From Streptomyces peucetius (lineage in GTDB: Bacteria > Actinomycetota > Actinomycetes > Streptomycetales > Streptomycetaceae): DNA of 64,000 nt. This document shows, in pieces, positions 42,048-51,455 of this stretch. A program made the translations under genes and the position numbers. The stretch covers positions 3,658,001-3,722,000 of the forward strand of contig NZ_CP107567.1 in assembly GCF_025854275.1 (NCBI RefSeq), in the 5' to 3' direction. The notes under the pieces are model-generated. The model ran no database searches, had not been told where the DNA came from, and saw nothing but the letters and a program-made list of their open reading frames with translations. The stretch's first letter is position 1. The number at the start of each line of letters is the position of its first letter.

Positions 42048-43486
42048 CGAACAGGTTCCGCGCGCTCCCCCTGCGCTCCCGGCTGGCGCTGCTGGCGGCG
42101 ACGGCGGTGGCGGTCGCCGTCGCGGTCGTCTCGACGGCATGCTGGTTCGTCGTGCGCGGCAAGCTGTACGACGCGGTCGACGACAAGCTGCTCACCAGGG
42201 CCGAGAGCCTGAACCTGCGGGCCGTGAGCGTCGAGCTCACCCTGCGCGGCTGCCCGCAGACCGCCGTGCCGCAGAACCAGTTCGCCCCGCCGCGCGACTA
42301 CTACTACCAACTGGTACGGGCCGACGACGACCGGCCCTGCGTCTTCGCCGCCGACTCGGTCGGAACGGTCCGCGTCGAGGACGGCGACCAGGCGGTGGCG
42401 CGACAGGCGGATCCCCGGATCAAGAGCTACCGCGACGGGACGGACACCGAGGGGAACCCCGTGCGGGTGCTGACCGTCGCGGCGTCCGTGGACGCGGGCA
42501 ACGCGGTCGTACGGGACACCGCCCTGATGATCGGCGTACCGCTCGGCGAGACCGAGCGCACCCTGAACGACCTGGCCCTGCTGCTGCTCGCCGTGTCCGG
42601 CATAGGCGTGGTGGGCGCGGGGGCCGCCGGGCTGGCCGTCGCACGCACGGGTCTGAGGCCCGTCGACCGGCTCACGGGCGCCGTCGAGCACATCGCCCGC
42701 ACCGAGGACCTGAACGTGCGCATCCCCGTCGACGGGGAGGACGAGATCGCCCGGCTGTCCCGGTCGTTCAACGCGATGACCGCCGCGCTGGCGTCGTCGC
42801 GCGACCTCCAGAAGCAGCTGATCGCGGACGCGGGCCACGAGCTGCGCACTCCGCTGACGTCGTTGCGGACGAACATCGAGCTGCTCGCCCGGAGCGAGGA
42901 GACCGGCCGGGCGATCCCGGCGGACGACCGCCGCGCGCTGCTGGCCTCGGTCAAGGCGCAGATGACCGAGCTGGCCGCGCTCATCGGTGACCTGCAGGAG
43001 CTCTCGCGGCCGGACGTGGGCGCGAGCGGACGGGTGCAGGTGGTGGCGCTGCACGAGATCGCGCGGACGGCTCTCGACCGGGCCCGGCTGCGCGGGCCGG
43101 AACTGACCTTCACGGCCACGCTGGAGCCGTGGTACGTACGGGCCGATCACGCCGCGCTGGAGCGGGCGCTGGTGAACATCCTGGACAACGCGGTGAAGTT
43201 CTCGCCGCCCGGCGGTGAGGTCGAGGTGGGCCTGCGGGCGGGTGAACTGTGGGTGCGCGACCACGGGCCCGGCATCCCGCCGGAGGAACTGCCGCACGTC
43301 TTCGAGCGGTTCTGGCGCTCGCAGTCCGCCCGTGCGCTGCCCGGTTCTGGGCTCGGGCTGTCGATCGTGGCCCGTACGGTCCGGGAGGCCGGCGGCGACG
43401 CCACGCTGACGCCCGCCGAGGGCGGCGGCACCCGGGCCGTTATCCGGCTGCCGGGCGCGGCGAGCCCACCGCCTGCGATGCCCTGA
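42044..43486 (+). CDS. MprB-like sensor histidine kinase
   Basis: A 480-residue kinase. Membrane helices at about 14-38 and 175-200 enclose a 135-residue extracytoplasmic sensor domain containing two cysteines (GCPQ and RPCVFA). A HAMP region follows, then the H-box [10 protein letters not shown] with H265, and the N, G1 and G2 boxes ([24 protein letters not shown]). ATG overlaps the regulator stop. Probably senses misfolded exported proteins. Confidence 0.93.
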   Translation: MTNRFRALPLRSRLALLAATAVAVAVAVVSTACWFVVRGKLYDAVDDKLLTRAESLNLRAVSVELTLRGCPQTAVPQNQFAPPRDYYYQLVRADDDRPCVFAADSVGTVRVEDGDQAVARQADPRIKSYRDGTDTEGNPVRVLTVAASVDAGNAVVRDTALMIGVPLGETERTLNDLALLLLAVSGIGVVGAGAAGLAVARTGLRPVDRLTGAVEHIARTEDLNVRIPVDGEDEIARLSRSFNAMTAALASSRDLQKQLIADAGHELRTPLTSLRTNIELLARSEETGRAIPADDRRALLASVKAQMTELAALIGDLQELSRPDVGASGRVQVVALHEIARTALDRARLRGPELTFTATLEPWYVRADHAALERALVNILDNAVKFSPPGGEVEVGLRAGELWVRDHGPGIPPEELPHVFERFWRSQSARALPGSGLGLSIVARTVREAGGDATLTPAEGGGTRAVIRLPGAASPPPAMP

Positions 43487-43611
43487 CGTGCCGGCGGGCA
43501 CCGCAGGCGTCACGGGCGGCGTCGCTCGTGCCGTACGCGGGCGCATGCCGTACGCGGCGCTTGTCGACGACCCACCGGCGGCGCGCCCCGGCACCCGCTA
43601 CGGTCGTGTAC

Positions 43612-44061
43612 ATGCAGCCTCAACATCCTTAACAGGCCCCCGTCCCGCCGCACCCGCCCGTGCCGACCGCCGCGCCCGCCCGCGGCAGGGGGCCGCTCGT
43701 GGCCGCTCTGCTGGTCGGGCTGCTGGTGGGCGGCGGAGGCGTGGGCGCCGCCTGGGCGCTGACCGGCTCGGGCGGGGGCGCGGCCGAAAGCGCCGCCGAC
43801 GACGCCCGTGGCGCGTGCGACGCCCTCGCCGGTCTGGACGAGTCGAAGCTCGCGGCCAAGGGCAAGGAGGGCGAGAAGATGCTCTACCGCTTCGCGGGCG
43901 CCTACGACCTGTCCATGGCCGCCGCGGCGGGCGACTCCTCGTACAAGCCGCTCGCGGACGCCGTGACCCGGGCGAACCACCGCCGGCAGCAGGTCTTCGA
44001 GATCGACGCCGGGGTGAAGAAGGAGCTGGCAGAGGCCCGCCGGATCTGCGCGGACCTCTGA
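43612..44061 (+). CDS. single-span exported hypothetical protein, N-terminus broken by a stop codon
   Basis: A conserved-looking small protein: helix GPLVAALLVGLLVGGGGVGAAWAL, then an exported alpha-helical domain of about 95 residues (GACDALAGLDESKLAAKG). From the natural ATG at 43612 the frame hits TAA at codon 7 (43630-43632) and then continues open. TAC to TAA would be a single-base change. Translation could restart at GTG 43660, giving 133 residues with the membrane helix intact. Either a mild nonsense mutation with reinitiation, a recent pseudogene or a wrong base. Confidence 0.6.
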
Positions 44062-44076
44062 CCCTCCACCCTACCG

Positions 44077-44946
44077 TCAGCCGTTGTGCCTGATGAGTGA
44101 GTCGACCAGCCCTGCCCGGGTGTTCGGGAAGTCCATCGGCACGATGCCCAGCCCGCGCCAGCCGCTCGCCGTGCCGTCGAGGAAGCGGTGCACGCGCGGG
44201 TTGAGGTCGTCCGAGTTCCAGCGCGGCGGCAGATACGCCGACGTGCTCACGTAGTTGACGAACAGCTTGCCCGGCTGCTGCACCGCCTTGCGCAGCTGCG
44301 CCTCGATCTTCGGGTACTTGTCCCAGGGCGGGGCGTTCCAGTCGTCCTGGATGTCGAACAGCGCGCCGTCCGCGTAACGGACGCCCGGCAGACCGCCGTT
44401 GTCGCCGAGCAGCACCACCCGGCCGCGCGCCTCGCCCAGCGCCGGGATGCCGGCGCCGATGCGGAACAGCGAACGCCAGCCGCGGGTGTCGAGGTAGTCG
44501 TCGAAGATCGCACGGAAGGTCGCGTCGCTGTCCTCGGAGTACTCCTGCTTGACCCGCATCAGCACCGTCTCCGAGGGGTGCGCGGCAAGGAAGTCCCGGC
44601 AGGCGACGAGCACATCGCCGAACATCATGTTCTGGTAGGACGGGCCGTGGTGGATGGCGAACGAGCCGCCGGTGACGCGGCACCGGATGTCGAGGAAGCG
44701 GATACCGCTGTCGAGCTGCTGGGCGATGGTGGTGTTCTGGCACTCGCTCCACGGCCCGCCGAAGCGGGCGCCCGAGTCGTGGGTGCCGGGGATCGTCAGT
44801 CGTTGCAGGGGCGTCGAGTCGGCGGCACCGGCCATCCAGTCCTGTGCGGACAGGACGCGGCGCGTCGCGGCGGTGGCGTGGGGGGCGCCGATGAGGGCGG
44901 CGGCGGACAGGGCCGCAGTGCCCGCGAGGAATCTCCGTCGGTCCAT
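44077..44946 (-). CDS. secreted phosphatidylinositol-specific phospholipase C
   Basis: A 289-residue PI-PLC X-domain enzyme. A Tat signal (DRRRFLAGTAAL) ends near ATAATR. Active-site histidines are in IPGTHDSG and AIHHGP. Compact bacterial form lacking a Y domain and calcium ligands. It releases inositol phosphate or glycan-anchored material outside the cell. ATG 44946 begins the Tat motif. Convergent with the preceding small exported protein. Confidence 0.9.
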   Translation of the reverse strand: MDRRRFLAGTAALSAAALIGAPHATAATRRVLSAQDWMAGAADSTPLQRLTIPGTHDSGARFGGPWSECQNTTIAQQLDSGIRFLDIRCRVTGGSFAIHHGPSYQNMMFGDVLVACRDFLAAHPSETVLMRVKQEYSEDSDATFRAIFDDYLDTRGWRSLFRIGAGIPALGEARGRVVLLGDNGGLPGVRYADGALFDIQDDWNAPPWDKYPKIEAQLRKAVQQPGKLFVNYVSTSAYLPPRWNSDDLNPRVHRFLDGTASGWRGLGIVPMDFPNTRAGLVDSLIRHNG

Positions 44947-45090
44947 GGCGCGGAGTATGACGCGAGCACGACAATCTCCACCAGGGCTGGGACACCGAAG
45001 GGCCCGCACAGGTCCGGACCGGCCGGAAACCGCCCCTGGAACGCCTGTGGGGCGGCAGGCCACCGGCCCGCCGCCCCACCTGCTCCCCTC

Positions 45091-46911
45091 CTACTGCACG
45101 ACCGTGATCCGGTCGGCCTTCGGCGGCGCGATCGGCGCGTCCGCCGAGGAGTTCGCCGCCAGGTAGGCGTTGAAGACGTCCAGATCGGACGCACCCACCA
45201 GCTTGTTGGTGTGCTCCTTCAGGACGGAGAAGCCGTCACCGCCGCCGGCGAGGAACTCGTTCATCGCGACCCGGTAGCTCTTCGACGGGTCGATCGGCTC
45301 GCCGTTCAGCTTCACCGAGTCCACGACGATCCGGTCGGCACCGGTCTTCGTCAGGTCCAGGGTGTACGTGAAGCCCTCCGACACCTGCAGGATCTTCGGC
45401 GACTCCTCGTTCGGGCCGCTGACCTGCTGCTGGAGCGCGGTGATCAGCTGAGCGCCGGTCAGGTCGACGACGTTCATCATGTTGGTGAACGGCTGGACCG
45501 TGAAGGCCTCCCCGTACGTCACCACACCGTCGCCCTCGCTGCCCGACGCCGCGAAGACCAGGTCCGAGCGGATGCCGCCCGGGTTCATCAGCGCCAGCTG
45601 CGCACCGCCCTTGTCGGCCGGGGCGAGGCCCTCGAGCTGCGCGTCCGCGATCAGGTCGCCGAGCGGCTTCTCCGGCGTGGTGGCGCCACGGCCGTTGATG
45701 TCCGCGGAGATGAAGCCCTGCGGGCGGTTCGCGATCGGCGCGGCCAGCTCGTTCCAGCGCGTGATCAGGTCGGTCATGTCCTGCGCCTTGGGCTGGTCGC
45801 GGCTGACCACGTGGTTCGCCGACTTCACCGACGTCCGCACGATGTCCTTGGTGCGGCGGTCGTAGGTGAGCGTGGTGTCCGTGTAGAGCTTGCCGTACGA
45901 GGACGCCGAGGTGACCATGCGCGGCTTGCCCGACGGGTCCGGGATGGTGCACACGTACGCCTGGTGGGTGTGGCCGGTGACCAGCGCGTCGACCCGGGGC
46001 GTTATGTTCTTGGCGATGTCCGCGATCGGGCCGGAGATGCCGTCGCCCGCACCCGGCGAGTCGCAGTCGTAGTTGTACGACGTCGACGCCGGCGAGCCGC
46101 CCTCGTGGATGAGCGCGACGATCGACTTCACGCCCTGGCGGTCGAGCTCACGGGCGTACTTGTTGACCGTCTCGACCTCGTCGTGGAACTCCAGGCCCTT
46201 GATGCCGTTGGCGCTGACGATGTCCGGCGTGCCCTCGAGGGTCACACCGATGAAGCCGATCCTGACACCGTTCTTCTTCCAGACGGTGTACGGCTTCAGG
46301 ATCGGCTTGCCCGTCGACTTCTTGGTGACGTTGGCCGCGAGGTAGGGGAAGTCCGCGCCCTCGAACTCCTTGCCCTCCTCGTAGCATCCGTCGGTCGGGT
46401 GGCAGCCGCCGTTCTGCAGACGTGCCAGCTCGACCGCGCCCTCGTCGAACTCGTGGTTGCCCACGCCCGTCACATCGAGGTCGAGCTTGTTCAGCGCCTC
46501 GATCGTCGGCTCGTCGTGGAAGAGCCCGGACAGCAGCGGGCTCGCACCCACCAGGTCACCGGCCGCGGCCGTGACGGAGTACGGGTTGCCCTTGCGCGCC
46601 TCGCGCAGCGAGGTCGCCAGGTACTCGACGCCACCGGCCGGGATCGACTTCACCGTGCCGTCGTGCTGGATCTCGGAGACGTTGCCGGCGGAGCCGGCGG
46701 GCGGCTCCAGGTTGCCGTGCAGGTCGTTGAAGGAGAGCAGCTGCACATCGACGGTGCGGCCGTGCCCGTGCGCGGGGCCGTGGCGGTCACCGGCGGCCGC
46801 ACCGGCCGGCAGGGCGGCGACGAGCGCGCCGACGGTCGCGAGCCCGGCGGCAGCCGCGAGAACCCGGCGGCTCCGTCGGGCCGCACGGTGGTTGGGAGGT
46901 GTCGCTGACAT
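45091..46911 (-). CDS. secreted UshA-type 5'-nucleotidase/metallophosphoesterase
   Basis: A 606-residue enzyme. A signal peptide spans 1-40 (ending PAGAAAGD). The metallophosphoesterase domain has FNDLHGNLE, AAGDLVGASP, GNHEFD and GHTHQAYV for the two metals. The C-terminal 5'-nucleotidase domain has NPGGIRSDL and the stacking residues near MNEFLAGGGDGF. It hydrolyses extracellular nucleotides to supply nucleoside and phosphate. AGGGGAC precedes the ATG. No cell-wall anchor motif. Fits the phosphate theme of this end of the window. Confidence 0.92.
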   Translation of the reverse strand: MSATPPNHRAARRSRRVLAAAAGLATVGALVAALPAGAAAGDRHGPAHGHGRTVDVQLLSFNDLHGNLEPPAGSAGNVSEIQHDGTVKSIPAGGVEYLATSLREARKGNPYSVTAAAGDLVGASPLLSGLFHDEPTIEALNKLDLDVTGVGNHEFDEGAVELARLQNGGCHPTDGCYEEGKEFEGADFPYLAANVTKKSTGKPILKPYTVWKKNGVRIGFIGVTLEGTPDIVSANGIKGLEFHDEVETVNKYARELDRQGVKSIVALIHEGGSPASTSYNYDCDSPGAGDGISGPIADIAKNITPRVDALVTGHTHQAYVCTIPDPSGKPRMVTSASSYGKLYTDTTLTYDRRTKDIVRTSVKSANHVVSRDQPKAQDMTDLITRWNELAAPIANRPQGFISADINGRGATTPEKPLGDLIADAQLEGLAPADKGGAQLALMNPGGIRSDLVFAASGSEGDGVVTYGEAFTVQPFTNMMNVVDLTGAQLITALQQQVSGPNEESPKILQVSEGFTYTLDLTKTGADRIVVDSVKLNGEPIDPSKSYRVAMNEFLAGGGDGFSVLKEHTNKLVGASDLDVFNAYLAANSSADAPIAPPKADRITVVQ

Positions 46912-47024
46912 CTGTCCCCTTGTCAGTTCCAACGTGATGTGAGGGTCGAGCGGCAGCCTAGAGTCAACGCGCGTAGCGCGACAGGGGGATGCGGGTTACG
47001 ACCTGGTTGCCGTCTTCCGTCAAC

Positions 47025-47047
47025 GGGTGATTTGCCGCCTATCACCC
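47025..47047. promoter_or_regulatory. inverted repeat in the nucleotidase/yhcG divergent gap
   Basis: GGGTGAT (47025-47031) and ATCACCC (47041-47047) are perfect complements with a 9-bp spacer, in an A+T-enriched part of the divergent gap. Candidate operator; no cognate regulator is adjacent. Confidence 0.4.
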
Positions 47048-47110
47048 TTACGGCGGACATATTTACGCAGAAACGTCACCGCACAGGTGGCCGCCGCAAG
47101 TGTGTACGCC

Positions 47111-47727
47111 ATGAACAACGACACGGCGGCCGCAGCCGCCCGCGTACCCGCCCAGGGCTCGGGCACAGAACTGCCGTCCGGCTTCTTCGACCTCGTCGAC
47201 GAACTCAAGACGATCGTGCGGGGCGCGCACGTGCGGACCCAGCTCAAGGTGAACACCGAGATGATCGGCATGTATTGGGAGATCGGCGCAGCACTTCTGC
47301 AACGCCGGCAGCAGGAGGGGTGGGGCACCAAGATCATCGACAGGGTCGGCGTCGAACTGCGGACCGCGTTCCCGAACCAGCGCGGCTTCTCGACCCGCAG
47401 CCTGCACTACATGCAGAAGATGGGCCCGCCTGTGGCCCGAGCCAATTGTGCAGCAGACCGCTGCACTTCGGGCAGCTGGGCTTCTACGTGTCCGTCGTCG
47501 ACGACCTCGTCAGGGACAAGGAGGTCGACGGCCCCGCCCTCGGCATCCTCATCGCGGAGAGCCGGGACCGGGCCGTCGTCGAGTTCGCGCTGCGCGGGCA
47601 CAACGCACCGATGGCCGTCAGCACCTACGCCGGACTGCCGGATCAGGTCCGGGCCCTGATGCCGAGGGCCGAGGACCTGACCCGGATCGCCGACGGCGTA
47701 CTCGGCGCGGCGCCGGAGGACCGGTGA
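47111..47727 (+). pseudogene. decayed YhcG-type (DUF1016) PD-(D/E)XK nuclease gene
   Basis: The 5' third encodes the DUF1016 N-terminal domain (FFDLVDELKTIVRGAHVRTQLKVNTEMIGMYWEIG). After YMQKM near 47422 one extra G shifts the frame: the expected ARLWPEPIVQQTAA is found in the next frame. At about 47460 the sequence jumps directly to HFGQLGFYVSVVDD in a third frame, so the catalytic GRxIDLLF/ELK core is deleted. The C-terminal ILIAESRDRAVVEFAL...PMAVSTY is intact. A +1 frameshift plus an internal deletion: inactive remnant. Confidence 0.85.
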
Positions 47728-47757
47728 GGGGCGGCGGCTCCGCCGTACCCTCGAAGC

Positions 47758-48681
47758 ATGACGATCGACGCAGTGATTCCGGAGCCCGGCCGGCAGATCC
47801 AGTCCCTCGACGAACTCACGCCCGGGCAGGCCGAGGCAGTGCTGGAGGTACTCGCGGAGGCCGCACGGTCCGACGGGATGCAGGCCGTTTCCGAGCAGGG
47901 GCGGCTCCAGCTGCGCGGCGGGCGGCGCGAGGGCGTGCGGCACTTCCTCCTCACCGTCGGCAACCAGCTCGTCGGATACGCACAGCTGGAGGACACCGAC
48001 CCCGTCGAGGCCCCGGCCGCCGAGCTCGTGGTGCACCCGGGCCACCGCGGCCGCGGACACGGGCGGGCGCTGGGCACGACGGTCCTGGACGCCTCCGGCA
48101 AGCGGCTGCGGATGTGGGCGCACGGCGGCAAGTCGGCCGCCCGGCACATGGCCCAGGTCCTCGGGCTGACGCTCTTCCGTGAACTGCGGCAGCTCCGCCG
48201 CCCCTTGAGCCCGCAGGGCATCCCCGAGCCGGTCTACCCGCCCGGCGTCACCGTGCGCACCTTCGTACCGGGCCAGGACGACGCCGCCTGGCTCGCGGTG
48301 AACGCCGCCGCCTTCGCCCACCACCCCGAGCAGGGGACGCTGGCCCAGCGGGACCTCGACGACCGCAAGGCCGAGCCGTGGTTCGACCCGAAGGGCTTCT
48401 TCCTGGCCGAGCGGGACGGGGAGATCATCGGCTTCCACTGGACGAAGGTGCACGCGGAGGAGCAGCTCGGCGAGGTGTACGTCCTGGGCATCCGCCCCGA
48501 CGCCCAGGGCGGCGGCCTCGGCAAGGCCCTCACCGCGACCGGCCTGCGCCACCTCGCCGCGCAGGGCCTGCCGACCGCGATGCTCTACGTGGACGCCGAC
48601 AATCCGGCGGCGCTGCGCGTGTACGAGCGGATGGGGTTCGTAACGCACGAGGTGGACCTGATGTACCGCACCGAGACCTGA
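47758..48681 (+). CDS. mshD: mycothiol synthase
   Basis: A 307-residue tandem GNAT acetyltransferase that acetylates Cys-GlcN-Ins, the last step of mycothiol synthesis. The degenerate N-terminal GNAT covers 1-150 (LVVHPGHRGRGHG). The active C-terminal GNAT covers 160-307 (VYVLGIRPDAQGGGLGKALT as acetyl-CoA loop, DADNPAALRVYERMGF). Full length. It lies 30 bp after the nuclease remnant. Confidence 0.95.
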   Translation: MTIDAVIPEPGRQIQSLDELTPGQAEAVLEVLAEAARSDGMQAVSEQGRLQLRGGRREGVRHFLLTVGNQLVGYAQLEDTDPVEAPAAELVVHPGHRGRGHGRALGTTVLDASGKRLRMWAHGGKSAARHMAQVLGLTLFRELRQLRRPLSPQGIPEPVYPPGVTVRTFVPGQDDAAWLAVNAAAFAHHPEQGTLAQRDLDDRKAEPWFDPKGFFLAERDGEIIGFHWTKVHAEEQLGEVYVLGIRPDAQGGGLGKALTATGLRHLAAQGLPTAMLYVDADNPAALRVYERMGFVTHEVDLMYRTET

Positions 48682-49223
48682 TCCGGCCCGGACAACGGGG
48701 AGAGAGGGCGGTGTCGTCGGCACCGTCCCCTCCGCCCCCTGCACCCGGAGACGTCCTGCACGATCGCCGTCGGCGTGAGTGGGCGTGAGTGGGCCGGAGT
48801 CGGCACGGCAGCGGCAACGTAGGAGCCCGGCCCGGTCGCAGTCGGTGACACCCCTGCTTGTGGTTCGCCGCCGCCGGGACGGCGTCGGCGGCCGGGACCG
48901 TCACTGTCATGGCCGCCGTCGCGATCGGGCTCCTCCGGCGGCCTGGACACCGCCACCGTCGTCGCCCTCGCGGGCGCGGCGTCCCGGGCGGCGTCCGGAT
49001 CCTGCGCGCGCGGCACGGCCGGCGCCCCGGCGGGGCCCGCACGACTCCCCAGGGCCCCGCCACGCTTTCCCTCGCGTCATGTTCTTGTTACCGGGCATTC
49101 AGACGCCCTTGCGACCCTCGCTCAATGCAGCCTGCTGTGCCCGCCTCCTCGAACGGCAGAAAACCTCTCGCTCCGGCCCCTTCCGACGCGCCGGTGACAG
49201 CCCACGCGCGGAACAATGGGCTC
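48682..49223 (+). other. 542-bp region between mshD and ppk without a convincing gene
   Basis: It begins with a possible hairpin (48706-48713 with 48721-48728, one mismatch) that may end mshD. Between 48772 and 48790 GTGAGTGGGC occurs twice in tandem. A frame open from TTG 48858 encodes a hydrophobic stretch ([25 protein letters not shown]) and then a very Arg-rich tail, reading into ppk; it lacks a ribosome site and is doubtful. The last 150 bases are less G+C-rich and probably carry the ppk promoter. Confidence 0.45.
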
Positions 49224-51455
49224 ATGAGCCAGCAGCCCGCCGAGGTCCCGGTCCAGCACCCCCAGCCGTCCGTCGCGTCCATAGCCGCGCACCGGCCGCA
49301 CGCCGTCGCCGCCACGGTCTCCGATCTCGAGCCCGACCTCGACTCGGATCTCGACTCCTACGAGGAGGACTCCGAGTCCGCGTACGGCTCCGAGCTGCCC
49401 CAGGGGCGGTTCCTGGACCGGGAGCGCAGTTGGCTCGCGTTCAACGAGCGGGTCCTCGAACTCGCGGAGGACCCCGCCACGCCGCTGCTCGAGCGCGCCA
49501 ACTTCCTCGCGATCTTCGCCTCCAACCTGGACGAGTTCTTCATGGTCCGCGTCGCCGGCCTGAAGCGCCGGATCGCGACCGGCGTCGCCACCCGTTCGGC
49601 ATCCGGTCTGCAGCCCCGCGAGGTGCTCGACCTGATCTGGACCCGTTCCCGCGAGCTCATGGCCCGGCACGCCGCCTGCTTCCAGCAGGACGTCGCCCCG
49701 GCCCTGGCCGACGAGGGCGTTCACCTCATCCGCTGGCCCGACCTCACAGAGAAGGAGCAGGCCCGCCTCTTCACGCTCTTCAGGCAGCAGATCTTCCCGG
49801 TCCTGACCCCGCTGGCCGTGGACCCCGCGCACCCCTTCCCGTACATCTCGGGGCTCTCGCTCAACCTCGCCGTCGTCGTGCGCAACCCGGTCAGCGGCCA
49901 TCGCCACTTCGCCCGGGTCAAGGTCCCGCCGCTGCTCTCCCGCTTCCTGGAGGCCTCGCCCCAGCGGTACGTCCCGCTGGAGGACGTCATCGCGGCGCAC
50001 CTCGAAGAGCTCTTCCCCGGCATGGAGGTGCTGGCCCACCACATGTTCCGGGTGACCCGGAACGAGGACCTGGAGGTCGAGGAGGACGACGCGGAGAACC
50101 TCCTCAAGGCCCTGGAGAAGGAGCTCATGCGCCGCCGCTTCGGCCCGCCGGTGCGCCTGGAGGTCGAGGAGTCGATCGACCCGTACGTCCTCGACCTGCT
50201 GGTGCGCGAGCTGAAGGTCTCCGACGCCGAGGTGTACCCGCTGCCCGGGCCGCTGGACCTCACCGGTCTGTTCGGCATCTCGGCGCTGGACCGGCCGGAG
50301 CTGAAGTTCCCCAAGTACGTCGCCGGCACCCACCGCGACCTCTCCGAGGTCGAGTCCGCGTCCGCCCCCGACATCTTCATGGCGCTGCGCGAACGGGACG
50401 TGCTGCTGCACCACCCGTACGACTCCTTCTCGACGTCCGTCCAGGCCTTCCTGGAGCAGGCCGCCGCCGACCCGGACGTCCTCGCGATCAAGCAGACGCT
50501 GTACCGCACCTCCGGCGACTCCCCGATAGTCGACGCGCTGATCGACGCCGCCGAGTCGGGCAAGCAGGTCCTCGTCCTCGTCGAGATCAAGGCCCGCTTC
50601 GACGAGCAGGCCAACATCAAGTGGGCGCGCAAGCTGGAGGAGTCCGGCTGCCACGTCGTCTACGGGCTCGTCGGGCTGAAGACCCACTGCAAGCTGTCGC
50701 TGGTCGTCCGCCAGGAGGGCGAGACACTGCGGCGCTACTCGCACGTCGGCACCGGCAACTACCACCCGAAGACCGCCCGGCTCTACGAGGACCTGGGCCT
50801 GCTCACCGCCGACCCGCAGGTCGGCGCGGACCTCTCGGACCTGTTCAACCGGCTGTCCGGCTACTCGCGCCGCGAGACGTACCGGCGGCTGCTGGTCGCG
50901 CCCAAGTCGCTGCGGGACGGGCTGATCTCCCGGATAAACAAGGAGATCGTCCACCACCGGGCCGGACGCCCCGCCTACGTGCGCATCAAGGTCAACTCGA
51001 TGGTGGACGAGGCGATCATCGACGCCTGCTACCGGGCGGCCATGGCGGGCGTGCCGGTCGACATCTGGGTGCGCGGCATCTGCGCGATACGCCCGGGCGT
51101 GGCCGGCCTCTCGGAGAACGTCCGGGTCCGCTCGGTCCTCGGCCGCTTCCTTGAGCACTCCCGGGTCTTCGCCTTCGGCAACGGCGGCGAACCGGAAGTG
51201 TGGTTCGGCAGCGCCGACATGATGCACAGGAACCTCGATCGCCGGATCGAGGCACTGGTACGGGTCACCGACCCGGCCCACCGCGCGGCACTCAGCAGGC
51301 TGCTGGAGAGCGGCATGTCCGACACCACGTCCTCCTGGCACCTCGGCCCGGACGGCGCGTGGACCCGGCATGCGGCGGACTCCGACGGCCAGCCGCTGCG
51401 GAACGTACAGGAGATGCTCATAGACGCCCGGAGGCGCCGGCGTGCACAGCCCTGA
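49224..51455 (+). CDS. ppk: polyphosphate kinase (PPK1)
   Basis: A 743-residue enzyme that reversibly makes polyphosphate from ATP. After an acidic, disordered leader (1-60) come the N-terminal and head domains ([19 protein letters not shown]). The two catalytic PLD-like domains contain the histidines in GLKTHCKL and [12 protein letters not shown]. The ATG at 49224 gives the N-terminus usual in Streptomyces. It overlaps the CHAD gene by 14 bp. Established knowledge: streptomycete ppk is induced under phosphate limitation. Confidence 0.96.
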   Translation: MSQQPAEVPVQHPQPSVASIAAHRPHAVAATVSDLEPDLDSDLDSYEEDSESAYGSELPQGRFLDRERSWLAFNERVLELAEDPATPLLERANFLAIFASNLDEFFMVRVAGLKRRIATGVATRSASGLQPREVLDLIWTRSRELMARHAACFQQDVAPALADEGVHLIRWPDLTEKEQARLFTLFRQQIFPVLTPLAVDPAHPFPYISGLSLNLAVVVRNPVSGHRHFARVKVPPLLSRFLEASPQRYVPLEDVIAAHLEELFPGMEVLAHHMFRVTRNEDLEVEEDDAENLLKALEKELMRRRFGPPVRLEVEESIDPYVLDLLVRELKVSDAEVYPLPGPLDLTGLFGISALDRPELKFPKYVAGTHRDLSEVESASAPDIFMALRERDVLLHHPYDSFSTSVQAFLEQAAADPDVLAIKQTLYRTSGDSPIVDALIDAAESGKQVLVLVEIKARFDEQANIKWARKLEESGCHVVYGLVGLKTHCKLSLVVRQEGETLRRYSHVGTGNYHPKTARLYEDLGLLTADPQVGADLSDLFNRLSGYSRRETYRRLLVAPKSLRDGLISRINKEIVHHRAGRPAYVRIKVNSMVDEAIIDACYRAAMAGVPVDIWVRGICAIRPGVAGLSENVRVRSVLGRFLEHSRVFAFGNGGEPEVWFGSADMMHRNLDRRIEALVRVTDPAHRAALSRLLESGMSDTTSSWHLGPDGAWTRHAADSDGQPLRNVQEMLIDARRRRRAQP

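Noticed and set aside
45091..46911. Plus-strand 900-residue frame opposite the nucleotidase and PI-PLC genes
   Set aside because: Arg/Val/Leu-biased antisense shadow without motifs; both minus-strand genes have catalytic motifs.
49081..49105. Possible PHO box upstream of ppk (GTTACC, then ATTCAGA)
   Set aside because: Units are not 11 bp apart and match poorly, although phosphate control of ppk is expected from the literature.
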